From assembly GCF_009671065.1 (NCBI RefSeq), contig NZ_CP046027.1, positions 2,170,001 through 2,234,000 of the forward strand: a stretch of DNA of 64,000 nt, read 5' to 3'. Position numbers and translations under genes: made by a program. This DNA is from Neisseria brasiliensis (GTDB taxonomy: Bacteria; Pseudomonadota; Gammaproteobacteria; Burkholderiales; Neisseriaceae). Positions 1 through 9,382 of the stretch are shown here, in pieces. Under the pieces are notes generated by a model, which was given only the letters and a program-made list of their open reading frames with translations, ran no database searches and was not told where the DNA came from. The number at the start of each line of letters is the position of its first letter. The first letter of the stretch is position 1.

Positions 1-1
1 T

Positions 2-3000
2 ACCGCGAATACTGCAGGTGATAATTTTGCAACTGCAGCAGATGTTGCCAATGCTATTAATGAGGCAGCTGAGCGCACTGAAAAAACTACTACAGTGGTA
101 AACGGCAGCAATACTCATGTTCAATCTAAAGTTGATGGTAACAACACTGAATACACCGTTAGTGCAGACAAAGCGACGGTATCAGTAAGCGATGCATTGA
201 AGAAAACAGAAACGTCTGTTACAGATGCGACTACAAAAGCAGTGACCACGGATTACGCACTGGATTTGTCTGATGCAACTAAAGCACAAATCGCCAAAGA
301 AGAAAGCGTTGTAGCCGGTGATAACGTAACCGTCACCGAAGATGGCACCAACGACACAGGTGGCAAAAAGTATAAAGTCGCATTGAAAAATAACCTAAAC
401 TTAGGCAACACTGGTTCTGTAACCACAGGCAACACCACCATCAACAACGATGGCTTAAAAGTTGGCGATGTTACCGTAACCAACGCCCCTGTTACTGTAA
501 ACGGCACTACTGTTAATAACATCAATGATTCCATCAACCAAACTGCAATTCAAGCATTTAAACCACTAACCTTTGCAGGCGACAGTGGTAATAATGTTAC
601 TCGTAAGTTGGGTGAAACCGTTAATGTTAAAGGTGGTGTAACTGATGCCACTAAGCTTTCAGATGGCAACATTGGCGTGGTAGCTAATGGTAGTGACACT
701 TTGGATATCAAATTAGCCAAAGATATCACGGTTGACAGTGTTAAAGCAGGGAATACCACCATCAACAACAATGGTATAACCATCACAGATGGTCCAACCA
801 TTACCAAAGAGAAAGTGGATGTTGCGGGTAATAAAATCACCAATGTGAAAGCAGGTGAAAAACCAACTGATGCGGTCAACGTAAGTCAGTTGGAAAAAGC
901 CCAAAAAGCAGCGACTACCAAAGTTGAAGGTGATCAGGGTGTAACTGTTACCCCTAAGGACAACGGAGACGGCAGCAAAACTTATATCGTGGCCGCTAAA
1001 ACCGACGGTGTGACCACCAAAGTTGATGAAGCAGGCAATATTGCCGCTGTAACCAGCGACATTACTGCGGACGACAAAGGTGTTTCTAGCGCAACGACCC
1101 CGACTGCATTGGCCACCGCAGGTGACGTAGCCGAAGCCATTAACGCTTCAGGCTTCAACGTTAAATCAGGCGGTAACAAAGCTGATGGTGACGAAGCCGA
1201 AGCAACCTTGATTAACCCAGGCGAAGAAGTTGAGTTTAACGCAGGTAAGAACCTGACTGTTAAACGCGTAGGCAACGTATTTACTTACGCTACTGCAGAT
1301 GATGTTGAGTTCAATACTGTTAAAGCAACTACAGTGACTACTGGTGACGCCACCCTGAATTCAGACGGCCTGACCATTAACAATGGTCCGAGCGTAACGA
1401 AGACAGGTATTGATGCAGCTGGCACCCAAATCACCAATGTGAAAGCAGGTGAAAAACCAACTGATGCGGTCAACGTAAGTCAGTTGGAAAAAGCCCAAAA
1501 AGCAGCGACTACCAAAGTTGAAGGTGACCAAGGTGTAACTGTTACCCATGAAGTAAGTAAAGAGGACGGCAGCACCACTTACACCGTGGCGGCTAAAACC
1601 GACGGTGTGACCACCAAAGTTGATAAAGCAGGCAATATTGCCGCTGTAACCAGCGACATTACTGCAGACGACAAAGGTGTTTCTAGCGCAACGACCCCGA
1701 CTGCATTGGCCACCGCAGGTGACGTAGCAGAAGCCATCAACAATTCTGGTTTTACTTTGACCGCTCAAGGTGAAAATGGCTCATTGGTAAAACCGGGTTC
1801 AACAGTTGATATGAAAAATACTGATGGCAATATCGTGATCAGTAAATCAGCTGATAGTAATGATGTTGTTTACAATCTTGCTAAAAACATTACCGTTGAC
1901 AGCGTTAAAGCCGGTGATACCACCATCAGTAATGAGGGTGTTAAGAACGGTGACACCAGCCTGACTAAAGATGGCATTACCATCAATAACGGTACAGCAG
2001 GTAAACCTGTTACATTGACCAAAGATGGCTTAGACAACGGTGGTAATAAAATCACCAATGTGAAAGCTGGCAAGGCCGATACCGATGCAGTCAACGTTAG
2101 TCAGCTGAAAGCAGCTCAAGCTGCGGCGACTACTAAGGTTGGAGGTGATCAGGGTGTAACTGTTACTCCTAAAGTAAGCCAACAGGACGGCAGCACCACT
2201 TACACCGTTGCAGCCAAAACCGACGGTGTAACCACTGAAGTTGATACTAACGGCAACATTGCCGCCATCACTGGTGACATCACTACTGACGGTAAAGGCA
2301 ATGCCAGCACGACCATGCCTAATGCGCTGGCGACTGCCCAAACGGTGACCGATGCCATCAATAACTCTGGCTTTACTGCTAAAGCAAACGGTGATACAGG
2401 TGAATTCATCAGCTCAGGTGATGAAGTGAACTTCGTTGATGGTAAAAACATCACCATTAAACGTGACGGTGCTAACTTTACCGTTGCCACTAAAGACGAT
2501 GTTGATTTCAACACCGTTACAGCCAAGACGGTAACCACTGGTGACAGTACCCTGAATTCAGACGGCCTAACCATTAATAATGGCCCGAGCGTAACGAAGA
2601 CAGGTATTGATGCCGCTGATAAAAAGATCACCAACGTAGCAGCCGGTAAGGTTGCCGCAGACAGCAAAGATGCGGTCAATGGCAGCCAGCTCTATGCTAC
2701 AGCCAACAGCGTTGCCAACCATTTGGGTGGCGGCTCGACTGTGAATGCAGATGGTACGGTAAGCGCCCCTAGCTATACCTTGACCAATCCTGCAGATGGC
2801 AGCACAACTGCGGTGAATAATGTCGGCGATGCGATTAGTGGTTTGGACAAAGCCGTGAATCAGCCGCTTACCTTTGCTGGTGACAGTGGTGACAATGTTA
2901 ACCGCAAGCTGGGTCAAACCGTGAATGTGAAAGGCGGCGTAACCGATACTGCCAAGCTTTCAGACGGCAACATCGGTGTGGTAGCCAATGGTAGCGATAC

Positions 3001-3505
3001 CTTGGAAGTGAAATTGGCTAAAGATGTGAATCTGGGTCAAGAAGGTTCACTGACTACCGGTAATACCGTGGTTAACAACAACGGTGTGACCATTGCCGCG
3101 CCAACTGAAGCCAATCCGCAAAATACCGTGAGCATCAGCCCGATCGGCCTGAATAACGGTGGTAATACCATTACCAACGTGGCACCGGGTAAAAACGGTA
3201 CCGATGCGGTCAACGTGAATCAGTTGGTTGGTATGGGTAATCAGTTGCAACAAAACATTGACAATGTCGGCAAGAAAGCTTATGCCGGTGTGGCTGGTGC
3301 GATTGCCCAAAGCTCAATTCCGCAAGTAACCCGTCCGGGTGCGACCGGCTTGGGTATCGGTGGTGGTCACTACGGTGGCGAATCTGCTATGGCCATCGGT
3401 GTATCTTCGATGAGCGATGGTGGCAACTGGATTATCAAAGGTAACTTCTCAACCAATACCGGCGGCCATGTGGGCGTGGGTGCAGGTGCGTTGTACCAAT
3501 GGTAA
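2..3505 (+). CDS. Trimeric autotransporter adhesin, 5' end outside window
   Basis: This is the C-terminal part (about 1,167 residues visible) of a YadA/Hia-type surface adhesin; the reading frame is open from base 2, so the N-terminus and signal peptide lie upstream. The visible protein is built from repeated head and stalk modules, with recurring ITNVKAGEKPTDAVNVSQL necks followed by threonine/valine-rich stretches. It ends in a glycine-rich YadA-type anchor (about the last 80 residues) finishing with Trp, typical of outer-membrane beta-barrels. The anchor forms a trimeric pore that displays the passenger. Bases 835-933 recur identically at 1429-1527, and 995-1140 recur nearly identically at 1592-1737, so about 300 bp is duplicated. 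Two uptake sequences (1360-1371, 2557-2568) lie inside the modules. The family is certain; the ligand is unknown. Confidence 0.92.
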   Translation, partial: TANTAGDNFATAADVANAINEAAERTEKTTTVVNGSNTHVQSKVDGNNTEYTVSADKATVSVSDALKKTETSVTDATTKAVTTDYALDLSDATKAQIAKEESVVAGDNVTVTEDGTNDTGGKKYKVALKNNLNLGNTGSVTTGNTTINNDGLKVGDVTVTNAPVTVNGTTVNNINDSINQTAIQAFKPLTFAGDSGNNVTRKLGETVNVKGGVTDATKLSDGNIGVVANGSDTLDIKLAKDITVDSVKAGNTTINNNGITITDGPTITKEKVDVAGNKITNVKAGEKPTDAVNVSQLEKAQKAATTKVEGDQGVTVTPKDNGDGSKTYIVAAKTDGVTTKVDEAGNIAAVTSDITADDKGVSSATTPTALATAGDVAEAINASGFNVKSGGNKADGDEAEATLINPGEEVEFNAGKNLTVKRVGNVFTYATADDVEFNTVKATTVTTGDATLNSDGLTINNGPSVTKTGIDAAGTQITNVKAGEKPTDAVNVSQLEKAQKAATTKVEGDQGVTVTHEVSKEDGSTTYTVAAKTDGVTTKVDKAGNIAAVTSDITADDKGVSSATTPTALATAGDVAEAINNSGFTLTAQGENGSLVKPGSTVDMKNTDGNIVISKSADSNDVVYNLAKNITVDSVKAGDTTISNEGVKNGDTSLTKDGITINNGTAGKPVTLTKDGLDNGGNKITNVKAGKADTDAVNVSQLKAAQAAATTKVGGDQGVTVTPKVSQQDGSTTYTVAAKTDGVTTEVDTNGNIAAITGDITTDGKGNASTTMPNALATAQTVTDAINNSGFTAKANGDTGEFISSGDEVNFVDGKNITIKRDGANFTVATKDDVDFNTVTAKTVTTGDSTLNSDGLTINNGPSVTKTGIDAADKKITNVAAGKVAADSKDAVNGSQLYATANSVANHLGGGSTVNADGTVSAPSYTLTNPADGSTTAVNNVGDAISGLDKAVNQPLTFAGDSGDNVNRKLGQTVNVKGGVTDTAKLSDGNIGVVANGSDTLEVKLAKDVNLGQEGSLTTGNTVVNNNGVTIAAPTEANPQNTVSISPIGLNNGGNTITNVAPGKNGTDAVNVNQLVGMGNQLQQNIDNVGKKAYAGVAGAIAQSSIPQVTRPGATGLGIGGGHYGGESAMAIGVSSMSDGGNWIIKGNFSTNTGGHVGVGAGALYQW
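835..1737 (+). repeat. Duplicated adhesin module (period about 595 bp)
   Basis: The 99 bases 835-933 are repeated without change at 1429-1527. The 146 bases 995-1140 are repeated with about four differences at 1592-1737. A third, more divergent version of the neck lies around 2048-2160. Another module, encoding PLTFAGDSG and the following 40 residues, occurs at about 566-705 and again at about 2866-3005. Near-identity of the first pair points to recent duplication or gene conversion. Confidence 0.85.
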
Positions 3506-3530
3506 TCTAATCGAGCCTTAGCTTGAATCA

Positions 3531-3567
3531 AGGCCGTCTGAAACTGGATGTTTCAGACGGCCTTTTT
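3531..3567 (+). terminator. DUS inverted-repeat terminator after adhesin
   Basis: Two AG-DUS copies in inverted orientation (AGGCCGTCTGAA ... TTCAGACGGCCT) form a 12-bp stem with a short loop, followed by five T. It lies 26 bases after the adhesin stop and probably ends that transcript. Confidence 0.8.
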
Positions 3568-3658
3568 ATTGATTGATATAAATGGGCGCATGAAAGTAAG
3601 CGATTTCGCTGTGATAAGACTATAATTTTATGATGACTATTCTGAATCGGACGCGGAT

Positions 3659-4291
3659 ATGAAAATTTACAATGCCAAAGAAATGCGTGCCGCCGAGCAA
3701 GCCGCGGTGGATAAAGGCACATCATTTGAGCAGTTGATGGAAAACGCGGGGCAAGCGGCGGCAGCGGATATTTTGCAGCATTGTGCTGGTCGGCAAAAAG
3801 TATTGATTGTGTGTGGCAAAGGTAATAATGGCGGTGATGGATTGGTGATTGCACGCGTGTTGCAGCGGCATGGCTGGCAAGTGGATATTGCCTTGGTCTG
3901 CGGCAATACATTATCGGATTTATCAGAACTTAATCGCCGACGTTTAAAAGGGTTGTCAGGCATCACTTTTTTAGATGAAGAAGATTTATTAGGCCGTCTG
4001 AAAACAAGAAATGCTTATGATGTGGTGATTGACGGTATATTCGGCACTGGTTTCAGCGGGAATTTGCCGCGAAATATCGTTGCTGTCTGCCAAGCACTAA
4101 ATGCTTCAGACGGCCTCAAAATTGCTTTGGATATGCCCACAGGTTTAAACGGCGATACGGCTGAATGCGATGAACACACTTTTTGCGCCGACATGACTTA
4201 CGCTTTTGGCGCATACAAGCCCGCGCATATGAATGAAACTGCGCAGGCATTTTGTGGAGAAGTGGTGTGCTTGGAAATTGGAATAGATTAA
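3659..4291 (+). CDS. nnrE: NAD(P)H-hydrate epimerase (YjeF N-terminal domain only)
   Basis: A 210-residue single-domain protein of the YjeF_N family. These enzymes interconvert the R and S forms of hydrated NADH/NADPH so that the dehydratase can repair them. The motif GKGNNGGDGLVIAR near residues 51-64 is the family's nucleotide-binding signature, and the DGIFGTGFSG segment near residue 123 is also conserved. In many bacteria this domain is fused to the dehydratase. Here it stands alone, and the partner is encoded separately at 48211-49125. The gene ends at a DUS hairpin shared with the convergent crcB. Confidence 0.9.
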   Translation: MKIYNAKEMRAAEQAAVDKGTSFEQLMENAGQAAAADILQHCAGRQKVLIVCGKGNNGGDGLVIARVLQRHGWQVDIALVCGNTLSDLSELNRRRLKGLSGITFLDEEDLLGRLKTRNAYDVVIDGIFGTGFSGNLPRNIVAVCQALNASDGLKIALDMPTGLNGDTAECDEHTFCADMTYAFGAYKPAHMNETAQAFCGEVVCLEIGID

Positions 4292-4300
4292 TTTAACTAT

Positions 4301-4326
4301 AGGCCGTCTGAACGTTCAGACGGCCT
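4301..4326. terminator. Bidirectional DUS hairpin between nnrE and crcB
   Basis: A near-perfect palindrome made of two AG-DUS copies with almost no loop. It sits between convergent genes whose stop codons flank it closely and can act as a terminator for both. Confidence 0.7.
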
Positions 4327-4687
4327 TAAACATTTGTGCCAGCCACATGCCTAAAGCCGTCAGCACAAAAGAGCCGAAAACGTGCAAGGTCGCTGCGCCA
4401 AAAGCCGCGCCCCAACGCTGTGCCTGCATAAGCTGAACCATTTCCAACGAAAAGCTGGAAAATGTCGTCAAGCTGCCGAGAAAGCCGGTAATCAGCAGCA
4501 GCTTCCATTGCGGATGTTGCACCAATTCGGCGCAAATGCCGATAAGCAGTGCGCCGACCCAGTTTGCCGCCAAAGTGCCGAAAGCAAATGAAGTGGTGAT
4601 ATGGGCAAAATAAAGGCCGAACAGCCAGCGGATACCGGCACCAAATGCAGCGCCAATAGCAATCGGCAGAAAAGAAGCGGGAGACAT
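4316..4687 (-). CDS. crcB: Fluoride ion channel CrcB/Fluc
   Basis: A 123-residue very hydrophobic protein with four predicted membrane helices, the normal size for CrcB. The family signatures are present: GAAFGAGIRWLFG near the N-terminus, GTLAANWVGALLIG, and GFLGSLTTFSSFSLEM, whose TTFS segment lines the fluoride pathway. It works as a dual-topology dimer that lets cytoplasmic fluoride escape. An AAGGAA ribosome site precedes the ATG. Only about 20 bases separate the start from a single DUS and the next upstream gene, so there is no room for a fluoride riboswitch directly before it; it may be co-transcribed with the ECF-like permease gene. Confidence 0.93.
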   Translation of the reverse strand: MSPASFLPIAIGAAFGAGIRWLFGLYFAHITTSFAFGTLAANWVGALLIGICAELVQHPQWKLLLITGFLGSLTTFSSFSLEMVQLMQAQRWGAAFGAATLHVFGSFVLTALGMWLAQMFKAV

Positions 4688-4711
4688 ATGGTTCCTTAAG
4701 GCCGTCTGAAG

Positions 4712-5389
4712 CTACCAAATTTGATTGCTTGATTTTAAATAGCGGTTGTCGTCGAAAGTATTGAGCCATTGCGGCCGTAACGCCACAAAAATCGCAGTGG
4801 TGATGCCGCTTAAAAAGGCTTCCGCCCAAGCAATCAGAATAAAAACGGGCAGGGCGGTGGACCACAATACTTCGCTAGGAAAGGCTGCAGCCCAATCCAA
4901 AACTGTGACCAACACCAAGCCGGTAAACAAGATGCTGGCTGCCGAGCCGATAAAGCCGTTGACGAAAATAAAAATAAACAGATTGGCCGGCAACATATTC
5001 ACCAAGCGGCGAAATAAAATATTGATGGCCAGAGGCGGTAGTAATAGCGCCAAAGCATTGATAGGGTACACCTGCCAATCACCGCCAAACAGCCATACAT
5101 AAGAAAAAAGCAGCAATGCGCCCAACCAAAAAGCCGCTGGTGTGCCAATCATGAGTGCCACTAAATTCATTGCCAAAAGGTGATAGCTCATGCCGGCAAG
5201 TTGGCCGTCATCAGGTGTCGCGCTCAAAAGCCATGCTGTGGTCAAAATCAAAATAGCCAAGGTCACGGCCGAGCGATGTGCGGCAATAGCTTTGAAAGCA
5301 GGTTTGGCACACGCCGCTAGCAAGGCAGCCAAGATGAGCCATGCCGCAATCAAAGCAGCAGATGAAAACCATTCGGCTTGAAAAATCAT
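4712..5389 (-). CDS. CbiM-like energy-coupling-factor transporter permease (predicted)
   Basis: A 225-residue integral membrane protein with six or seven hydrophobic segments. The GMSYHLLAMNLVALMIGTPAA segment around residues 66-86 resembles the CbiM/NikM-like substrate-binding permeases of ECF-type cobalt/nickel importers, and such standalone homologues are common in Neisseria. No ATPase or T-component gene is nearby, so substrate and partners cannot be read from context. The family assignment is from pattern recognition and is moderately sure. Confidence 0.6.
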   Translation of the reverse strand: MIFQAEWFSSAALIAAWLILAALLAACAKPAFKAIAAHRSAVTLAILILTTAWLLSATPDDGQLAGMSYHLLAMNLVALMIGTPAAFWLGALLLFSYVWLFGGDWQVYPINALALLLPPLAINILFRRLVNMLPANLFIFIFVNGFIGSAASILFTGLVLVTVLDWAAAFPSEVLWSTALPVFILIAWAEAFLSGITTAIFVALRPQWLNTFDDNRYLKSSNQIW

Positions 5390-5538
5390 AAGGAATACGC
5401 GCTCAATATTTTCAGACGGCCTTATTATACGCCGAATCGTTAAAATATTGCGCCGATAGCGGTTTTACTTATTCTTTTTAATGCGGAAACACGATAAAAT
5501 AACCGCCTTTGTAGTTGAATCGGATATTAAGGTTTCCT

Positions 5539-8500
5539 ATGTTGTGGACGGTGTTGATTTTCCTTCTGTTGTGCGCTATCGGCGGATTGTTGTGGTTCCA
5601 TTACCAACAAGACCAACAATGGCGGCAGGAGCTTGGCCGCATGGAAAAAGGCGAAGGCGATGACTTAGCCGAATTGGCACAATACGCCGAAAATCCTGAA
5701 GAAGCGCAAGCGGCACACAAGTTCGGCCATCAAGCCAAAGCTGCTTACAGCAGAACCGTCGCCCGTTTGCGTCTGTTGGCGGCGCAACGCCACAGTGCCA
5801 AATCAGCAGATAATCAAACGCAAGAATTAGATTATGTGGATGATTCTTCTGCTTTTTCCGAGCAGTCTTACCATGAAGCCGAATTGGCGCAAGCTCAAGA
5901 AGAAGCAGAATTTCAGCGTGAGTTTCAGCAACATACCTATCAAAAAGTCAATAAACCCGTGCAGCCGTTGGAGGAGGTGCAAGAATTTATCCGTCCTGCG
6001 CGCGCGTCCAAACGCTTGTCTGCCGTGCCTGATCCGGTGATTGTGCCGTTTGAAGAAACCGATATTCCCGAATATGTGCCGCGCAAGGTGCAGGGCGCAG
6101 CTTTTGAAGAAATCACTTTGGAAGATGCCACCCGTTCGTTAAGCGAAGCCGTGTTGCAGGAAATAACGGAGCAAAAAAACGTTAAAAAACAAGTATTCTC
6201 TGAAGAGCAATCGGTTCAGACGGCCTCATTCCAGCCGTCACGCCGTCCGCGCCAAGATTTAGAAGTGATTGATTTCGATGATCCGGCTTTGCGCCGCACT
6301 CGCGAGCGTGTGTTGGCACAAGTGGAGGAAATCCACATCAATCCGGCGCAAAAGCCGCGCATTGAATCGGCGCAAAATGCTTTGCGTACAGTGGAGCGTG
6401 AAACCATTCCGGTCAAAGACATTCCGAGCCGTTGGGATGAAATTGACGTGGAAAAAATCCACTCAAATCTGGCGCGCCAAACCGCCGCCCGCAGCCGCTT
6501 GGCCGCTGCGGTTGCGCCGATTCAAGATTATCAGCCGACCATTATTCAAGATGATGAAATTTTAGCGAACCTGTCGCAAAGCACTTCGCCGCTCAATCGC
6601 CGCGTGCAGCCAATTCGCCGCATCGATACCCGTACGCGTGAAAGCGTGATTCCTGATTCGGTGGTGGTTGAGAAAAGCAGCGCAGTGGTGCAACCTGCCA
6701 AACCGGCGCCGAAAGCATCGCGTTTCCAAAATAACGAAGCCTTTATCTCGCGCCCGCCTGCGCCGAATGCGACGGTAGTCGAGCCGCCTGTCGTGCCGAA
6801 AGTAGATCCTGTGCCGGTGAATATTCCCGAGCCGCCAGCGTTCAAAGAGCCGCCTGCCGTGACCTTGCCGGAAGTGTCGGTCAATGCGCATGTAAGCAAC
6901 CGCCCGTTGCGTTCGCTGCAAGACTTTTTAATCAGTGAAACCGAAGAAATCATCACCGAGCCGAAACCTGCCGTTCAGACGGCCTTGGATGAGGCAACCG
7001 TATCCGTGTTTGAGCAGCGTGGACATTCAGTTGAACATGAGTCTATGTTGTCTGAACACTTGTACGATGATGCGGCGAATTCGGATGAATACGCAGCGGC
7101 GCAAGATGGGCGTTATGATGAAGAGCCATCTTTAGCCGACCAATGGCCTGAAGAAAATGATGAGCTTGCCGCGCCTGTATCTGCTGAAGCCCCCCATGCC
7201 ATCAGCCAACCAGCGCCTGCGCTTCAGCAAGCAGTGGTAATGCCGTCTGAAATGAATCTGCCGAGCGTAGATTTATTGTTGCCGCCGCAATTCGACCCGA
7301 CAGCGACGCAAACCGAAGAAGCCTTAATTGAAAACGGCATCATCATTGAAGACAAACTGGCTGAATTTAAAGTCAAGGTTAAGGTGGTGGATTCTTATTC
7401 GGGCCCGGTGATTACGCGCTACGAAATCGAGCCGGATGTCGGCGTGCGCGGCAGCGCGGTGATTAATTTGGAAAAAGATCTGGCACGCTCTTTGGGCGTG
7501 GCTTCTATCCGTGTGGTCGAAACCATTCCGGGTAAAACCTGCATGGGCTTGGAATTGCCGAACCCGCGTCGCCAAATGATACGCTTAAGTGAAATTTTCA
7601 ATTCACCGGTGTTTACCGAATCAGAATCCAAGCTGACTTTGGCCTTGGGGCAAGACATTACGGGTGAACCGGTCATTACCGATTTGGCCAAAGCGCCGCA
7701 CTTACTGGTGGCCGGTACCACCGGCTCCGGCAAATCGGTGGGCGTGAACGCGATGATTCTGTCGATGCTCTTTAAAGCCTCGCCGGAAGATGTGCGTATG
7801 ATTATGATTGACCCGAAAATGCTGGAATTGAGCATTTACGAAGGCATTCCGCATCTGCTCGCGCCTGTGGTGACCGACATGAAGCTGGCTGCCAATGCGC
7901 TCAATTGGTGCGTCAACGAAATGGAAAAACGTTACCGCCTGATGAGCCATGCCGGCGTGCGGAATTTGGCCGGTTTCAACCAAAAAATTGCCGAAGCCGC
8001 AGCGCGTGGCGAGAAAATCGTCAACCCGTTTACGCTCACGCCGGATAATCCGGAGTATTTGGAAAAGCTGCCGTTTATCGTGGTGGTAGTGGATGAGTTT
8101 GCCGATTTGATGATGACGGCCGGTAAGAAAATCGAAGAATTGATTGCCCGCTTGGCGCAGAAAGCCCGTGCTGCGGGTATCCATTTGATTTTGGCCACCC
8201 AGCGCCCGAGCGTGGACGTGATTACCGGTTTGATTAAAGCCAATATCCCGACCCGCATCGCGTTTCAGGTTTCCAGCAAAATCGACAGCCGCACCATTCT
8301 TGACCAAATGGGCGCGGAAAATCTGTTAGGCCAAGGCGATATGCTGTATTTGCCGCCGGGAACCAGCTATCCGCAGCGTGTTCACGGCGCGTTTGCTTCC
8401 GATGACGAAGTGCACCGCGTGGTGGAATACTTGAAACAATTCGGCGAACCGGATTACGTTGAAGAAATTCTGAGCGGTGGCATGACCGAGGATTTACCGG

Positions 8501-8730
8501 GCATGGGCAACCGCAGCGACAGCGACCAAGACCCGATGTATGACGAAGCTATTGCCTATGTGGTGAAAACGCGTAAAGCCAGCATTTCCGGTGTGCAGCG
8601 TCAATTGCGTATCGGCTACAACCGAGCCGCCCGCTTAGTAGAACAAATGGAAGCCGACGGCATTGTGTCATCGGCAGAAGCCAACGGCAACCGCACCGTA
8701 TTGGCACCAAGTAGCAGTCATTTGGACTAA
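5539..8730 (+). CDS. ftsK: DNA translocase FtsK
   Basis: A 1,063-residue translocase that pumps chromosome ends across the division septum and activates dimer resolution. The C-terminal half has the FtsK alpha/beta motor with Walker A GTTGSGKS and Walker B VVVVDEFADLMM. The last 65 residues form the winged-helix gamma domain that reads KOPS sites. The N-terminus has only one clear membrane helix (about residues 1-20) rather than the usual four. A long Pro/Glu/Gln-rich linker (about residues 60-550) follows. I chose ATG 5539 over the in-frame TTG at 5515 because a TAAGGT ribosome site lies just before it and the membrane segment starts there. Confidence 0.93.
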   Translation: MLWTVLIFLLLCAIGGLLWFHYQQDQQWRQELGRMEKGEGDDLAELAQYAENPEEAQAAHKFGHQAKAAYSRTVARLRLLAAQRHSAKSADNQTQELDYVDDSSAFSEQSYHEAELAQAQEEAEFQREFQQHTYQKVNKPVQPLEEVQEFIRPARASKRLSAVPDPVIVPFEETDIPEYVPRKVQGAAFEEITLEDATRSLSEAVLQEITEQKNVKKQVFSEEQSVQTASFQPSRRPRQDLEVIDFDDPALRRTRERVLAQVEEIHINPAQKPRIESAQNALRTVERETIPVKDIPSRWDEIDVEKIHSNLARQTAARSRLAAAVAPIQDYQPTIIQDDEILANLSQSTSPLNRRVQPIRRIDTRTRESVIPDSVVVEKSSAVVQPAKPAPKASRFQNNEAFISRPPAPNATVVEPPVVPKVDPVPVNIPEPPAFKEPPAVTLPEVSVNAHVSNRPLRSLQDFLISETEEIITEPKPAVQTALDEATVSVFEQRGHSVEHESMLSEHLYDDAANSDEYAAAQDGRYDEEPSLADQWPEENDELAAPVSAEAPHAISQPAPALQQAVVMPSEMNLPSVDLLLPPQFDPTATQTEEALIENGIIIEDKLAEFKVKVKVVDSYSGPVITRYEIEPDVGVRGSAVINLEKDLARSLGVASIRVVETIPGKTCMGLELPNPRRQMIRLSEIFNSPVFTESESKLTLALGQDITGEPVITDLAKAPHLLVAGTTGSGKSVGVNAMILSMLFKASPEDVRMIMIDPKMLELSIYEGIPHLLAPVVTDMKLAANALNWCVNEMEKRYRLMSHAGVRNLAGFNQKIAEAAARGEKIVNPFTLTPDNPEYLEKLPFIVVVVDEFADLMMTAGKKIEELIARLAQKARAAGIHLILATQRPSVDVITGLIKANIPTRIAFQVSSKIDSRTILDQMGAENLLGQGDMLYLPPGTSYPQRVHGAFASDDEVHRVVEYLKQFGEPDYVEEILSGGMTEDLPGMGNRSDSDQDPMYDEAIAYVVKTRKASISGVQRQLRIGYNRAARLVEQMEADGIVSSAEANGNRTVLAPSSSHLD

Positions 8731-8746
8731 GGTTTAGATTCAATCG

Positions 8747-8793
8747 AGGCCGTCTGAAAATATTTGATTTAAATATTTTCAGACGGCCTTATT
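8747..8793 (+). terminator. DUS hairpin terminator after ftsK
   Basis: An inverted AG-DUS pair whose stem is extended by AAATATTT-type arms (about 19 paired bases in all), located 17 bases after the ftsK stop. Confidence 0.75.
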
Positions 8794-8845
8794 TTATGGG
8801 GTGGTTTATAATGAGAATGTACTTGATTAAAAAGAAAGCAAAATA

Positions 8846-9331
8846 ATGGGTGCATTAATCGGTATTGTCATGAGTGTTTTTGCGTTTTGGGTCGGGTTTA
8901 TTGTCTTATCTGCATTAATCATATGGATTTGGAGTTGGGATTGGAAAACCATTTTTCTCATCATCGGTTTGTTATTAGGCTTGATGCAAAAAGAAAAATA
9001 TCATTCAGCAAAACCCTATAAAATCAAACCGCATATCAAATTAAAAGCTCAACCACGCTTATCCCAACCACAATTACTTACTTCGGTAGTTCAACCTATA
9101 GTCAGGTATGATATTTTAAGAATCATCAAAGCCTTTTTCTGGATAAGTTGCTGTTTATATTGGGCAGTGTGTATTGCAGCTTTTCTGGAAACACCGTTGC
9201 CACAAGACAATCAGGTGGCAGGATGGTTGGCTTGGCTGGTCATGTTTATCGTGGTTCCATTGGCTGTATATGGCTTATGTATCGGTTTATTTCATGGAAT
9301 ATGTTTTTTAAAAAAGCAGCCGAAAAATTAA
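8846..9331 (+). CDS. Hypothetical membrane protein, 161 aa
   Basis: I do not recognise this family. The protein has two hydrophobic helices near the N-terminus (about residues 5-30 and 33-47). A basic Lys/Pro-containing cytoplasmic loop follows (about 48-85), then two more helices (about 92-112 and 126-148), and it ends KKQPKN. It therefore looks like a four-helix inner-membrane protein. It stands alone between the ftsK terminator and a hairpin of the classical ATGCCGTCTGAA type. The purine-rich AAGAAAG before the ATG is a plausible ribosome site. Confidence 0.6.
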   Translation: MGALIGIVMSVFAFWVGFIVLSALIIWIWSWDWKTIFLIIGLLLGLMQKEKYHSAKPYKIKPHIKLKAQPRLSQPQLLTSVVQPIVRYDILRIIKAFFWISCCLYWAVCIAAFLETPLPQDNQVAGWLAWLVMFIVVPLAVYGLCIGLFHGICFLKKQPKN

Positions 9332-9335
9332 AAAA

Positions 9336-9363
9336 ATGCCGTCTGAAAAGTTTCAGACGGCAT
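9336..9363. terminator. AT-DUS hairpin between convergent genes
   Basis: Inverted pair of the classical 12-mer ATGCCGTCTGAA (not the AG form), with a short loop. It lies between the hypothetical membrane protein gene and the convergent uup gene. Confidence 0.7.
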
Positions 9364-9382
9364 TTTGTTGGAAAGAGAAACC

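Noticed and set aside
835..2160. CRISPR-like periodic repeats in the first 3 kb
   Set aside because: The repeats are long, in frame and encode adhesin neck and stalk segments; there are no short uniform repeats with unique spacers.
4688..4711. Fluoride riboswitch upstream of crcB
   Set aside because: Only 24 bases separate crcB from the preceding gene and they are occupied by a DUS and ribosome site; no aptamer-like structure fits.
5515..5538. TTG start for FtsK
   Set aside because: It is in frame but lacks a ribosome site; ATG 5539 has one and begins at the membrane helix.
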